Assembly (NCBI RefSeq): GCF_003173755.1
Contig: NZ_CP029553.1
Span: forward strand, 273,001-337,000
Direction of reading: 5' to 3'
Source: Methylobacterium terrae
Lineage (GTDB): Bacteria > Pseudomonadota > Alphaproteobacteria > Rhizobiales > Beijerinckiaceae
Length of the DNA: 64,000 nucleotides
Part shown: positions 53,666 to 61,457 of the stretch, piece by piece
Numbering within the stretch: the stretch's first letter is position 1
How the letters are laid out: each line of letters opens with the position of its first letter
The notes under the pieces: generated by a model
Databases searched by the model: none
What the model saw: the letters and a program-made list of their open reading frames with translations, nothing else
Told to the model about the DNA's origin: nothing
Translations under genes and position numbers: made by a program

Positions 53666-54601
53666 GTGTGGACGCCGACGACCCGGTATCCCGACCCCGC
53701 CATCGAGGTCCTCGACCCCTCCTTCGCCCGCTACCGGGTGTTCAGCGCCGGGGTCGAGCGCCTCGCCACCGGCTGCCGCTGGAGCGAGGGCCCGGTCTGG
53801 TTCGGCGACGGGCGCTACCTCCTGTGGAGCGACATCCCCAACAACCGGATCCTGCGCTTCGACGAGGAGACCGGCGCGGTCTCGGTCTTCCGCAAGCCGT
53901 CGAACTTCGCCAACGGCAACACCCGCGACCGCCAGGGCCGCCTCGTCACCTGCGAGCATGGCGGGCGCCGGGTGACGCGCACCGAGTACGACGGCAGCAT
54001 CACGGTGCTGGCCGATTCCCACGAGGGCAAGCGCCTCAACTCGCCCAACGACGTGGTGGTGGCCTCCGACGGCGCGGTCTGGTTCACCGACCCGCCCTTC
54101 GGGATCCTCGGCAACTACGAGGGCGAGCGGGCCGAGCCGGAGCTGCCGCAGAACGTCTACCGCCTCGATCCCGTCACGGGCGCGCTCGACGCCGTGGCGA
54201 CCGACCTCGCCGGGCCGAACGGCCTGTGCTTCTCGCCCGACGAATCGATCCTCTACCTCGTCGAGTCGCGGGCGCAGCCGAACCGCCGCATCCTCGCCTT
54301 CGACGTCGAGGGCGGGCGCCTGACCAACAAGCGCGTCCACATCGATGCCGGCCCGGGCACGCCGGACGGCTTCCGCTGCGACACAGACGGCAACCTGTGG
54401 TGCGGCTGGGGCATGGGCACCGACGCCCTCGACGGGGTGATGGTCTACAACCCGGAAGGCACCCTGATCGGCCGCATCCGCCTGCCGGAGCGCTGCGCCA
54501 ACCTCTGCTTCGGCGGCCGCCACCGCAACCGGCTGTTCATGGCGGCGAGCCAGTCGCTCTACGCGCTCTACGTCGACGTGCAGGGCGTGGCCGGGGGATA
54601 A
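53666..54601 (+). CDS. SMP-30/gluconolactonase family lactonase (aldarolactonase candidate)
   Basis: 311 residues from a GTG at 53666 preceded by AGGAGG. Six-bladed propeller features: GCRWSEGPVWFGDGRYLLW (metal Glu), NGNTRDRQGRLVTCEHGGRR, NSPNDVVVASDGAVWFTDPP (metal Asn), GPNGLCFSPDES and GTPDGFRCDTDGNLWCGWG (metal Asp). In this cluster it should open the galactaro- or glucarolactone made by uronate dehydrogenase. It lies 98 bases after the transporter. It is a different paralogue from the lactonase at 36318, with low similarity. Confidence 0.9.
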   Translation: MWTPTTRYPDPAIEVLDPSFARYRVFSAGVERLATGCRWSEGPVWFGDGRYLLWSDIPNNRILRFDEETGAVSVFRKPSNFANGNTRDRQGRLVTCEHGGRRVTRTEYDGSITVLADSHEGKRLNSPNDVVVASDGAVWFTDPPFGILGNYEGERAEPELPQNVYRLDPVTGALDAVATDLAGPNGLCFSPDESILYLVESRAQPNRRILAFDVEGGRLTNKRVHIDAGPGTPDGFRCDTDGNLWCGWGMGTDALDGVMVYNPEGTLIGRIRLPERCANLCFGGRHRNRLFMAASQSLYALYVDVQGVAGG

Positions 54602-55044
54602 GGTGGCAGGCCGGGCGGGCGTCCCGGCCACCGCGGGGTCCTCCCCCGCCCGGCATTCCCGTGCGGCACGGGCAGAGGATCCGGGAACGGACGATCCCGC
54701 GGGCGCCGCGTCCGCCCCGGGGCGCGGCGCGCCCGCGTCGAGGGCCGAGGCCGTCGCGCGGCGCCCGGTGAAGCGGTGATCCACACCGAAGAACATCGTC
54801 GCACATGTCGCGGCATCAAAGAAAAGTACTCCCAAATTCTGCGGTAATATCAGAACATCATTCCGGTTGACGCTCACCGCATCCCTGATCACAGTCCGAC
54901 ATGCATCGAATTCGGGTCGTTCTCGATCTCGTTGCTTGCCACGTGCCGGATCGAAACCCGATCCCGCCCAGGAAGGACCGTGATCATGATCCCGTGCCGC
55001 GCGTTCCGGCACCCTCGCCCCGGCGCCCAGCGGGGCGTCGCGGC
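54602..55044. other. intergenic region before the sulfur-type cluster
   Basis: No gene is supported. The first part is GC-rich. The second (54780-54900) is distinctly AT-richer and includes a possible -35 TTGACG near 54867, so it probably contains the promoter of the three-gene cluster that starts at 55045. Confidence 0.4.
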
Positions 55045-56217
55045 ATGACGATCCCGTTGCGCCGCCCCATCCCCGCGCCACCGGCCGAGGGCGCGATCGC
55101 GGTCGCGCGGGCGCTGAAGCCGGTCCTGGCGCCGCTCGCCGCGGCGGACGACCGCGACGGGCGCTTCGCCCATGCGAGCCTCGCGGCGATCCGGGATGCG
55201 GGCCTTCCCGCCCTGACGGTGCCGGCGGCCCGGGGCGGCGGGGGTGCCGGTCTCGCGGTCGCGAGCGCGGTGATCGGGGCGTTGGCCGAGGCCGACCCGG
55301 CGGCGAGCCTGGTCCTGGCGATGCAGTTCGTCCACCACGCGAGCCTTGCCCGAGCACCAAGCTCTGCGTCGGGACCGCTCGCCCGGCTGCAGCAGGCGGC
55401 CCTGCGCGAGGGCGCCTTCGTCAACGCGCTCAGGGTCGAGCCGGCCCTCGGCTCGCCGGCCCGCGGCGGCCTGCCCGAGACCGTGGCGCAGGCCACGCCC
55501 GAGGGCTGGCGGGTCAGCGGGCGCAAGATCTACTCCACCGGGGCGCCGATCCTGTCCCACGGGCTGGTCTGGGCCCGCACCGACGAGGCGAGCCCGCGGG
55601 TCGGGTTCGTGCTGGTGCCGATGGGCGCGCCGGGCGTGCGGATCGAGGAGACGTGGGACCATCTCGGCCTGCGGGCAAGCGGCAGCCACGACGTCGTCCT
55701 CGACCGGGTGCCGGTGCCCGACGACCACGCCCTCGACCTGCGCCCGCCCGCCGCCTGGGGGGCGCCCGACCCCGTGACGCTCGCCTGGAACACGACGCTG
55801 CTGGCGAGCCTCTACGACGGCGTCGCGCGGGCGGCGCAGGGCTGGCTGTGCGAGCACCTGAACGGGCGCGCGCCTTCCAATCTCGGTGCGCCGCTCGCGA
55901 GCCTGCCCCGGTTCCAGGAGGCAGTCGGCGAGAACGCGCGCCGCCTCGCGGTCAACCGCCGGCTCCTCGGCGGCGTCGCCGCCGAGACCGATGCCGGGGA
56001 GCCGCCCGCGGCGGGCGAGAGCGGGCTCGTCAAGCTCACCGTCACGCAGAACGCGATCCGCGTGGTCGAGGACGCGGTCGCGCTCGTCGGCAATCCGGGC
56101 CTCTCGCGGAAGAACCCGCTCGAGCGCCACCTGCGCGACGTGCTGTGCGCGCGCATCCACACCCCCCAGGGCGACGCGGTCCGGCTGGCGGCCGGGCGCG
56201 CGGCGCTCATGGCCTGA
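55045..56217 (+). CDS. acyl-CoA dehydrogenase-fold flavoprotein (DszC/SfnB-like)
   Basis: 390 residues. Acyl-CoA dehydrogenase-type fold: an N-terminal helical domain, then VSGRKIYSTGAPILSHGLVWA and WDHLGLRASGSHDVVLDRVPVP in the middle beta domain, and a C-terminal helical domain. With an SsuD-like monooxygenase and an SsuA-like binding protein next in line, it best fits the sulfur-scavenging branch (SfnB, DszC relatives), which oxidises organosulfur compounds with FMNH2, rather than fatty-acid oxidation. Start at ATG 55045; an in-frame ATG at 54901 would add a poorly folded 48-residue extension. Confidence 0.82.
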   Translation: MTIPLRRPIPAPPAEGAIAVARALKPVLAPLAAADDRDGRFAHASLAAIRDAGLPALTVPAARGGGGAGLAVASAVIGALAEADPAASLVLAMQFVHHASLARAPSSASGPLARLQQAALREGAFVNALRVEPALGSPARGGLPETVAQATPEGWRVSGRKIYSTGAPILSHGLVWARTDEASPRVGFVLVPMGAPGVRIEETWDHLGLRASGSHDVVLDRVPVPDDHALDLRPPAAWGAPDPVTLAWNTTLLASLYDGVARAAQGWLCEHLNGRAPSNLGAPLASLPRFQEAVGENARRLAVNRRLLGGVAAETDAGEPPAAGESGLVKLTVTQNAIRVVEDAVALVGNPGLSRKNPLERHLRDVLCARIHTPQGDAVRLAAGRAALMA

Positions 56218-56232
56218 GAAGGACCGACCGTC

Positions 56233-57354
56233 ATGGCACAGGCAACGGCACAAGCAGCGGTGGAAGCACAGGACGTGCATTTCATCGGCTTCGTCTCGGC
56301 CCAGTACGGGTCGGAGATCCACGCCCCCTCCGGGCCGGTCGTCGACCGGGCCTACCTCCGGGCCTCGGCCCAGGCGCACGAGCATGGCGGCTTCGACCGG
56401 GTGCTGGTCGCCTTCCACTCGACCGCGCCCGACAGCGTCGCGCTGGCGCAGTCCATCACCTCCGTCACCGAGCGGATCGGCCTGATGATCGCGCACCGGC
56501 CGGGCTTCCAGGCGCCCACGGTCGCCGCCCGCCAGCTCGCCACCCTCGACCACCTCACCGGCGGGCGCGCCGGGGTCCACATCATCACCGGCGGCAACGA
56601 CGCGGAACTCGCCCAGGACGGCGACTTCCTGACCAAGGACGAGCGCTACGCCCGCACCGGCGAGTATCTCGACATCGTCAAGGCATCCTGGACCCACTCG
56701 GCCCCGTTCGACTATGATGGGCGCTACTACCGCGTCGCGGGGGCGTTCTCGGCGGTGAAGCCGGTGCAGCAGCCGCACCTGCCGGTCTATTTCGGCGGCT
56801 CCTCGGACGCGGCGATCGCGGTGGCGGGCCAGCACGCCGACACCTACGCCCTCTGGGGCGAGACCCAGGCGCAGGTGCGCGAGACGATCGCGCGGGTGCG
56901 CGCCGCCGCGAGACCCCACGGGCGCGAGGACCGGATCCGCTTCAGCCTGTCGTTCCGCCCGATCCTCGCCGCGACCGAGGCGGCGGCCTGGGCACGGGCG
57001 GAAGACATCCTCGCGCGTACCCGGGCCTTGCGGGCCGCCCGCGGCCTCGGCCCCGCCGCGGTGCCGCAGAACGAGGGCTCGCGCCGGCTGCTCGCGGCCG
57101 CCGCGCAAGGCGACCGGCTCGACCGGCGGCTCTACACCGCCATCGCCGCCGAGACCGGGGCGCAGGGCAATTCCACGGCGCTCGTCGGCACGCCCGAGCA
57201 GGTGGCGCAAGCGCTGCACGAGTACCGGGCGCTCGGAGTGACGACCTTCCTGATCCGCGGCTTCGATCCGCTGGAGGACGCGGTGCAGTACGGGCGCGAG
57301 CTGATCCCGGCCTTCCGGCAGCTCGCCGGGGCCCGCCGCCCGGCCGCCGCGTGA
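56233..57354 (+). CDS. LLM-class FMNH2-dependent alkanesulfonate monooxygenase (SsuD-like)
   Basis: 373-residue bacterial luciferase-fold enzyme that would release sulfite from alkanesulfonates with FMNH2 and O2. Family blocks: GFDRVLVAFHSTAPDSVALA, RIGLMIAHRPGFQAPTVAAR, GGRAGVHIITGGNDAELAQDG, DERYARTGEYLDIVK, PVYFGGSSDAAI and GTPEQVAQALHEYRALGVTT, close to SsuD. It starts 15 bases after the flavoprotein gene and overlaps or abuts the binding-protein gene (GTGA). No partner flavin reductase gene (SsuE) is nearby. Confidence 0.9.
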   Translation: MAQATAQAAVEAQDVHFIGFVSAQYGSEIHAPSGPVVDRAYLRASAQAHEHGGFDRVLVAFHSTAPDSVALAQSITSVTERIGLMIAHRPGFQAPTVAARQLATLDHLTGGRAGVHIITGGNDAELAQDGDFLTKDERYARTGEYLDIVKASWTHSAPFDYDGRYYRVAGAFSAVKPVQQPHLPVYFGGSSDAAIAVAGQHADTYALWGETQAQVRETIARVRAAARPHGREDRIRFSLSFRPILAATEAAAWARAEDILARTRALRAARGLGPAAVPQNEGSRRLLAAAAQGDRLDRRLYTAIAAETGAQGNSTALVGTPEQVAQALHEYRALGVTTFLIRGFDPLEDAVQYGRELIPAFRQLAGARRPAAA

Positions 57355-57362
57355 GGCCCGGC

Positions 57363-58310
57363 ATGCGCCCGATCCTCGGCGTCCTCGCCCTTCTCCTCGC
57401 CGCCCTCCCCGTCCGTGCCGAGACCGTCCTGCGGGTCGGCGACCAGAAGGGCGGCTCGCGCGCCCTGATGGAGGCGGCGGGTGTCCTCGACGGCCTGCCC
57501 TACCGGCTCGAATGGCGCGAGTTCCCGGCCGCCGCGCCGCTCCTCGAGGCGCTCAATGCCGGGGCGATCGACACCGGCATCGCCGGCGACGCGCCCTTCA
57601 CCTTCGCGGCCGCCGCCGGCGCGCCGATCAAGGCGATCTTCGCCATCCGCCAGAACCAGGCCGGCCTCGCCCTGCTGGTGCGGCCGGATTCGCCGGTGCG
57701 GTCCTTCGCCGACCTCAAGGGCCGGCGGATCGCGACGGGGCGCGGCTCGATCGGCCACATGCTGGTCCTGGCGCAAGGCGAGAGCGCGGGCTGGGGCCCG
57801 GGCGACGTCGCGCTGTCGTTCCTCCTGCCCGCCGACGCCCAGATGGCGCTCACCTCCGGCGCCATCGACGCCTGGGCGACCTGGGAGCCCTACACCTCGC
57901 AACTCGAGGTTTCGGGCCGGGCCCGGATCGTCGCCGACGGGCGCGGGCTGACGCCGGGCCTGAGCTTCCAGATCGCCCGCGACGACGCCATCGCGTCGAA
58001 GCGCCCGGCGCTGGAGGATTTCGTGCGGCGCCTCGCCCAGGCCCGGGTCTGGGGCACGGCGCACCAGCAAGCCTTCGCCCGCCGCTGGTCGGCGCTGATC
58101 GGCCTGCCCGAGGCGGTGCCGCTCGCCTGGTTCCGCCGGGCCGACATCCGCCCGGCACCGATCGACGAGGGCGTGATCGCCGACGAGCAGCGCGTCGCCG
58201 ACCTCTACCACCGCGCCGGGCTGATCCCGCGCCGGCTCGAGGCGCCGTCGGTGTTCGACCCCTCGTTCGGCGACGCCGCCCGCGCCGGGGCGGCGGCAGC
58301 GACGCAGTAG
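57363..58310 (+). CDS. SsuA/TauA-like ABC transporter substrate-binding protein
   Basis: 315 residues from ATG 57363 (an overlapping GTG at 57351 would add four residues). Signal peptide 1-18 (LPVRAET). Sulfonate/nitrate-binding fold: RVGDQKGGSRALMEAAG, GAIDTGIAGDAPFTFAAAAG, FADLKGRRIATGRGSIGHML and AWATWEPYTSQLE. It should bind an aliphatic sulfonate. The transporter is incomplete here: no SsuB ATPase or SsuC permease follows, since the next gene, four bases away, is convergent. Confidence 0.9.
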   Translation: MRPILGVLALLLAALPVRAETVLRVGDQKGGSRALMEAAGVLDGLPYRLEWREFPAAAPLLEALNAGAIDTGIAGDAPFTFAAAAGAPIKAIFAIRQNQAGLALLVRPDSPVRSFADLKGRRIATGRGSIGHMLVLAQGESAGWGPGDVALSFLLPADAQMALTSGAIDAWATWEPYTSQLEVSGRARIVADGRGLTPGLSFQIARDDAIASKRPALEDFVRRLAQARVWGTAHQQAFARRWSALIGLPEAVPLAWFRRADIRPAPIDEGVIADEQRVADLYHRAGLIPRRLEAPSVFDPSFGDAARAGAAAATQ

Positions 58311-58314
58311 GGGC

Positions 58315-59562
58315 TCAGCCGTAGCGCCGCGCCGCCTCGACGGTGAGCCCGAGGCCGACCGAGCCGAAGGTGTCGCCCTCGACCACCCGGGCCTCCGGCG
58401 CCGTCGCCAGGATGGCGGCGCGCACCGGGGCGAGGCGGGTCGAGCCGCCGGTGAGGAACAGGGCATCGATCTTCCCCGGGGCCACGCCCGCGTCGCGCAG
58501 GCACCGCGCGATGCAGGCCCCGATGCGCCGGGCGAGGTCGGCCGAGTGCCGGGCGAGGTCGGGGCGGCCGATCTCGGCCGTCAGGCCGGGCTCGACCCAG
58601 CCGAGCGGCAGGCCGATCCGGTCGACCTCCGACAGGGCGATCTTGGCATCCTCGACCTCCATCGCCAGGGTGTGGCCGCGCTCGGCCTCGATCACCGCGG
58701 CGAGGCGGTCGATCAGCTCGGGGCGCGCCACCTCGCGGCGCAGGGAGCGCAGCTCGCGCAGGGTTCGGCCGTCGTAGAGCCGGTTGATCTGCGACCAGGT
58801 GGCGAGGTCGTGGTAGTAGGCCGAGGGCACGTCGAGGCCCGGGCGCCGCATCGGGCTGCCGAGGCCGAGGAGCGGCATCACCTCGCCGACGCTGAGCGTG
58901 CGGTCGAAGTCGGTGCCGCCGATCCGCACGCCGTCGTTGGACAGGATGTCGCCGGCCCGCTCCACCGCCCGGTGCCGCTCGGGGCTCAGGCGCACCACCG
59001 AGAAGTCCGACGTGCCGCCGCCGATATCGGCGATCAGCGCCACCTCCTCGCGGGCGAGCCCGCGCTCGTAGTCGAGCGCGGCGGCGATCGGCTCGTACTG
59101 GAACGACACCTCGGCGAAGCCGACCTCCCGGGCGATGGCGGCCAGCGCCTCCTCGGCCCGGCGGTCGCCGTCGGGGTCGCCGTCGACGAAGTGGACCGGG
59201 CGGCCATGGACCACCCGGGTCAGGGCCTCTCCCGCTTGGCTCTCCGCCCGCGCCTTCACGGCGGCGAGATAGCGGGCGATCACCGCCCGGAACGACAGCC
59301 GCCGGCGCCCGACCGGCGTCGTCTCCTCGAGGAGCGAGGAGCCGAGCACCGATTTCAGGCTGCGCATCAGCCGCCCGGGCGTGCCCTCGACATAGGCCGC
59401 GATGGCGGCCCGGCCGATCGCCTCGTCGCCGGCGGGCGGGAAGAAGATCGCGCTCGGGATCGTGACCGCCTCGCCCTCCAGCCGCGCCAGCGCGGGCCCG
59501 TCGGCCCGGTTGAGTCCGAGAGTGGTGTTCGAGGTGCCGAAATCGAGGCCGCAGGCCGCCAT
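58315..59562 (-). CDS. Hsp70-like protein (YegD type)
   Basis: 415 residues, containing only the actin-like ATPase domain and lacking the substrate-binding domain of DnaK. Phosphate-binding loops: CGLDFGTSNTTLGLNR and LIADIGGGTSDFSVVRL; adenosine motif LFLTGGSTRLAPVRAAI near the C-terminus. YegD-like proteins have no settled function. ATG at 59562 is chosen because homologues begin right before GLDFGTSN. Its 3' end lies four bases from the SsuA-like gene. Confidence 0.92.
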   Translation of the reverse strand: MAACGLDFGTSNTTLGLNRADGPALARLEGEAVTIPSAIFFPPAGDEAIGRAAIAAYVEGTPGRLMRSLKSVLGSSLLEETTPVGRRRLSFRAVIARYLAAVKARAESQAGEALTRVVHGRPVHFVDGDPDGDRRAEEALAAIAREVGFAEVSFQYEPIAAALDYERGLAREEVALIADIGGGTSDFSVVRLSPERHRAVERAGDILSNDGVRIGGTDFDRTLSVGEVMPLLGLGSPMRRPGLDVPSAYYHDLATWSQINRLYDGRTLRELRSLRREVARPELIDRLAAVIEAERGHTLAMEVEDAKIALSEVDRIGLPLGWVEPGLTAEIGRPDLARHSADLARRIGACIARCLRDAGVAPGKIDALFLTGGSTRLAPVRAAILATAPEARVVEGDTFGSVGLGLTVEAARRYG

Positions 59563-59661
59563 GCCGAATCTCTGCCGGTGCCGGGGAGGAGGGGCGCGCG
59601 ACCTAGCGGGTTCCGCCGCCACGGTCCAGCCCGGACGCCGGGCCAAGCCGTCTCTCGCTAC

Positions 59662-59686
59662 GGAACAATGCGCCGTCTCGGCGGTT
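59662..59686 (+). promoter_or_regulatory. EcfG-type (general stress) promoter for csbD
   Basis: GGAAC (59662-59666) followed after 16 bases by GGTT (59683-59686), matching the alphaproteobacterial EcfG consensus. The -10 is 47 bases before the csbD start. CsbD-type genes are stress-induced in other bacteria, which supports the call. Confidence 0.65.
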
Positions 59687-59733
59687 CGTCAGACCTGAGC
59701 AGTCGCTGAACTGCAGGAGACGAGGAGCTTCCC

Positions 59734-59937
59734 ATGAGCAGCACCACCGACAAGATCAAGGGCCTGGCCAACGAGGCGGTCGGCAACATCAAGCAGGGCA
59801 TCGGCAGCGCCACCGGCAACGACAAGCTGCAGGCCGAGGGCAAGGCCCAGGAGCTGAAGGGCGAGGCCCAGAAGACCACCGGCGACGTCAAGGACGGCAT
59901 CAAGAATGCCGCCGACACGGTGAAGAGCAAGCTCTGA
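59734..59937 (+). CDS. CsbD family stress protein
   Basis: 67-residue, highly charged helical protein of the CsbD family, known as a general-stress-induced protein in Bacillus and others; its molecular role is unsettled. [20 protein letters not shown] matches the family start, followed by [11 protein letters not shown] and [12 protein letters not shown] follows GGAGACGAGGAG. An EcfG-type promoter lies 50-70 bases upstream and a terminator follows, so it is probably a single-gene stress transcript. Confidence 0.92.
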   Translation: MSSTTDKIKGLANEAVGNIKQGIGSATGNDKLQAEGKAQELKGEAQKTTGDVKDGIKNAADTVKSKL

Positions 59938-59985
59938 GCCGGGCGCGGGCCGGCGACCGCGCCGGCCCCTCCCCGCGAACGATCG

Positions 59986-60029
59986 GGCCGGTCCCTCGCA
60001 CCCCGTGCGGGAGGCCGGCCTTTTCTTTT
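59986..60029 (+). terminator. rho-independent terminator after csbD
   Basis: GC-rich hairpin between 59986-60001 and 60005-60020 (with wobbles and a few mismatches), then TTTTCTTTT at 60021-60029. It is the clearest classical terminator in the window. Confidence 0.75.
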
Positions 60030-60052
60030 GCCGAACCGGAGAGGAAACCACG

Positions 60053-60445
60053 ATGAACAGGGACCAGATCGAGGGCGGCCTGCGCAACATCAAGGGCCGC
60101 GGCCAGACCGCGCTCGGCGCCGTGTCGGGCCGCGCCCGGCCCCAGGTCGAAGGCGCGCTCAACCAGGTCGTCGGCGGAGCCCAGTACGCCTACGGCCGCG
60201 GCCGGCGCGTCGCCGAGGACCTGACGCATGACGGTGCGGCGCTGGCCGGCCAGATCGAGAAGCGCGGGCGCCATGCCTACGACCGCGGTCGCGACGCCTA
60301 CGAGCGCGGGCGAGAGGCCTACGGCGAGGCGCGTCACCGCGGCCGTGCCGCCCTGCGCCGGGCCGAGGCGCACCCGACCGAGACGCTGCTGGCGGTCGCC
60401 GGCCTCGCCTTCGTCGCCGGCTGGCTGCTGAAGGGGCGCCGCTGA
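60053..60445 (+). CDS. CsbD-related protein with C-terminal DUF883/ElaB-like membrane tail
   Basis: 130 residues. The N-terminus (MNRDQIEGGLRNIKGRGQTA) follows the CsbD pattern (NWDQIEGNWKQ.KG). The middle is a Gly/Arg/Tyr-rich helical stretch with repeated YxRGR units (YDRGRDAYERGREAYGEAR). The end (HPTETLLAVAGLAFVAGWLLKGRR) is a short membrane helix with basic tail as in ElaB/YqjD proteins, which bind ribosomes in stationary phase. Likely a stress or stationary-phase membrane protein. GGAGAGGAAACC precedes the ATG. Its last codons lie within a tandem 32-bp repeat. Confidence 0.75.
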   Translation: MNRDQIEGGLRNIKGRGQTALGAVSGRARPQVEGALNQVVGGAQYAYGRGRRVAEDLTHDGAALAGQIEKRGRHAYDRGRDAYERGREAYGEARHRGRAALRRAEAHPTETLLAVAGLAFVAGWLLKGRR

Positions 60446-60516
60446 CGCGGCGCTGGCTGCTGAAAGGGCGCCGCCGACGCGGCGCTGGCTCTTGAAGGGG
60501 CGCCGCCGATGCGGCG
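60421..60516 (+). repeat. three tandem 32-bp units at the 3' end of the CsbD-related gene
   Basis: Units 60421-60452, 60453-60484 and 60485-60516 differ by a few bases. The first contains the last seven codons and stop (WLLKGRR stop); the other two repeat them outside the gene. As 32 is not a multiple of three, added copies leave the protein unchanged as long as the first stop holds. Confidence 0.85.
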
Positions 60517-60647
60517 ACTGGGCGTGCCGCCGCCGCAACGCAGCAGCCCCATGTTGCATTGCGGCGGGCGGGGGCCGGCTTCGCCCTCGCCTCCGGGTTG
60601 CTTATGGTCTAGCTTAGGGACCATCCCCGCGCCAGCCGAACGACCCG

Positions 60648-61457
60648 ATGACCCAGAGCACGCCCCCCGGTCCGCCAGACGCCGCCCCGGTTGCGATCGA
60701 CCCCGGCATCGCTGCCGAGAAGACCGCTCCCGCGACGGTGGCCGCTGCCCTGGCGGCCCCGGCCCTGCCCTTCTCGGTCCAGGAGCACCTCGGCGAGCGG
60801 CTGCGCGCGCACTACGCCGCGGTCGCTGAGGAGCCGGCGCCCGCCGCCTTCGCGGACCTGCTCGCGCGGCTCGAGCAGGCGCTCGCCATCATGGGCGCGC
60901 CGAAGAAGGACGCGTTTCGCGAGGATCTGCTCGCCGCCGCGCCGGCCCTCCGCCGCTTCGCCCTGACCCTGACCGCCAACCCGGTCCGCGCCGACGACCT
61001 GGTGCAGGACACGATGCTGAAGGCCTGGCAGAACCGCGACCGGTTCGAGGCCGGGACCAACCTCAGCGCCTGGCTGTTCACGATCATGCGCAACGCCTTC
61101 TACTCGGAGCACCGCAAGCGCGCCCGGGAGGTCGAGGACAGCGAGGGCGTCTACTCGGCCCGCCTGACCTCGGCACCGAACCAGGGCGACCGGCTCGACG
61201 TGCAGGACCTGCAGGCCGCGCTCAACAAGCTGGTGGCCGAGCAGCGCGAGGCCCTGATGCTGGTCGCGGTCGGCGACCTCTCCTACGAGGATGCGGCCGC
61301 GCTGATGCAGTGCAAGGTCGGCACGGTGAAGAGCCGGGTCTGCCGCGCCCGCGACAAGCTCGCCGAGCTCCTGGGCTACAGCGGCGGCGAGCTCGGGGCC
61401 GACCGGCTGACCCGCTCGGTGATGGGGCATTCCGGCGCGGTGGCCCTCGACGGCTGA
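60648..61457 (+). CDS. EcfG-type sigma factor with an N-terminal NepR-like domain
   Basis: 269 residues. Residues about 44-79 (VQEHLGERLRAHYAAVAEEP, then APAAFADLLARLEQA) match the NepR anti-sigma consensus (iG..Lra.Y...v.epvPd.f.dLL..Le). From residue 86 an EcfG-like sigma factor follows: region 2 (ALTLTANPVRADDLVQDTML; FEAGTNLSAWLFTIMRNAFY) and region 4 (LVAEQREALMLVAVGDLSYE; CKVGTVKSRVCRARDKLAEL). In most alphaproteobacteria NepR and EcfG are separate, often adjacent genes, and PhyR relieves the inhibition. Here both lie in one uninterrupted frame. It follows two CsbD-type stress genes. No PhyR is in the window. Confidence 0.85.
   Translation: MTQSTPPGPPDAAPVAIDPGIAAEKTAPATVAAALAAPALPFSVQEHLGERLRAHYAAVAEEPAPAAFADLLARLEQALAIMGAPKKDAFREDLLAAAPALRRFALTLTANPVRADDLVQDTMLKAWQNRDRFEAGTNLSAWLFTIMRNAFYSEHRKRAREVEDSEGVYSARLTSAPNQGDRLDVQDLQAALNKLVAEQREALMLVAVGDLSYEDAAALMQCKVGTVKSRVCRARDKLAELLGYSGGELGADRLTRSVMGHSGAVALDG

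Noticed and set aside
54889..57219. Minus-strand frame of about 770 codons opposite the flavoprotein and SsuD-like genes
   Set aside because: Shadow of two well-supported plus-strand genes.
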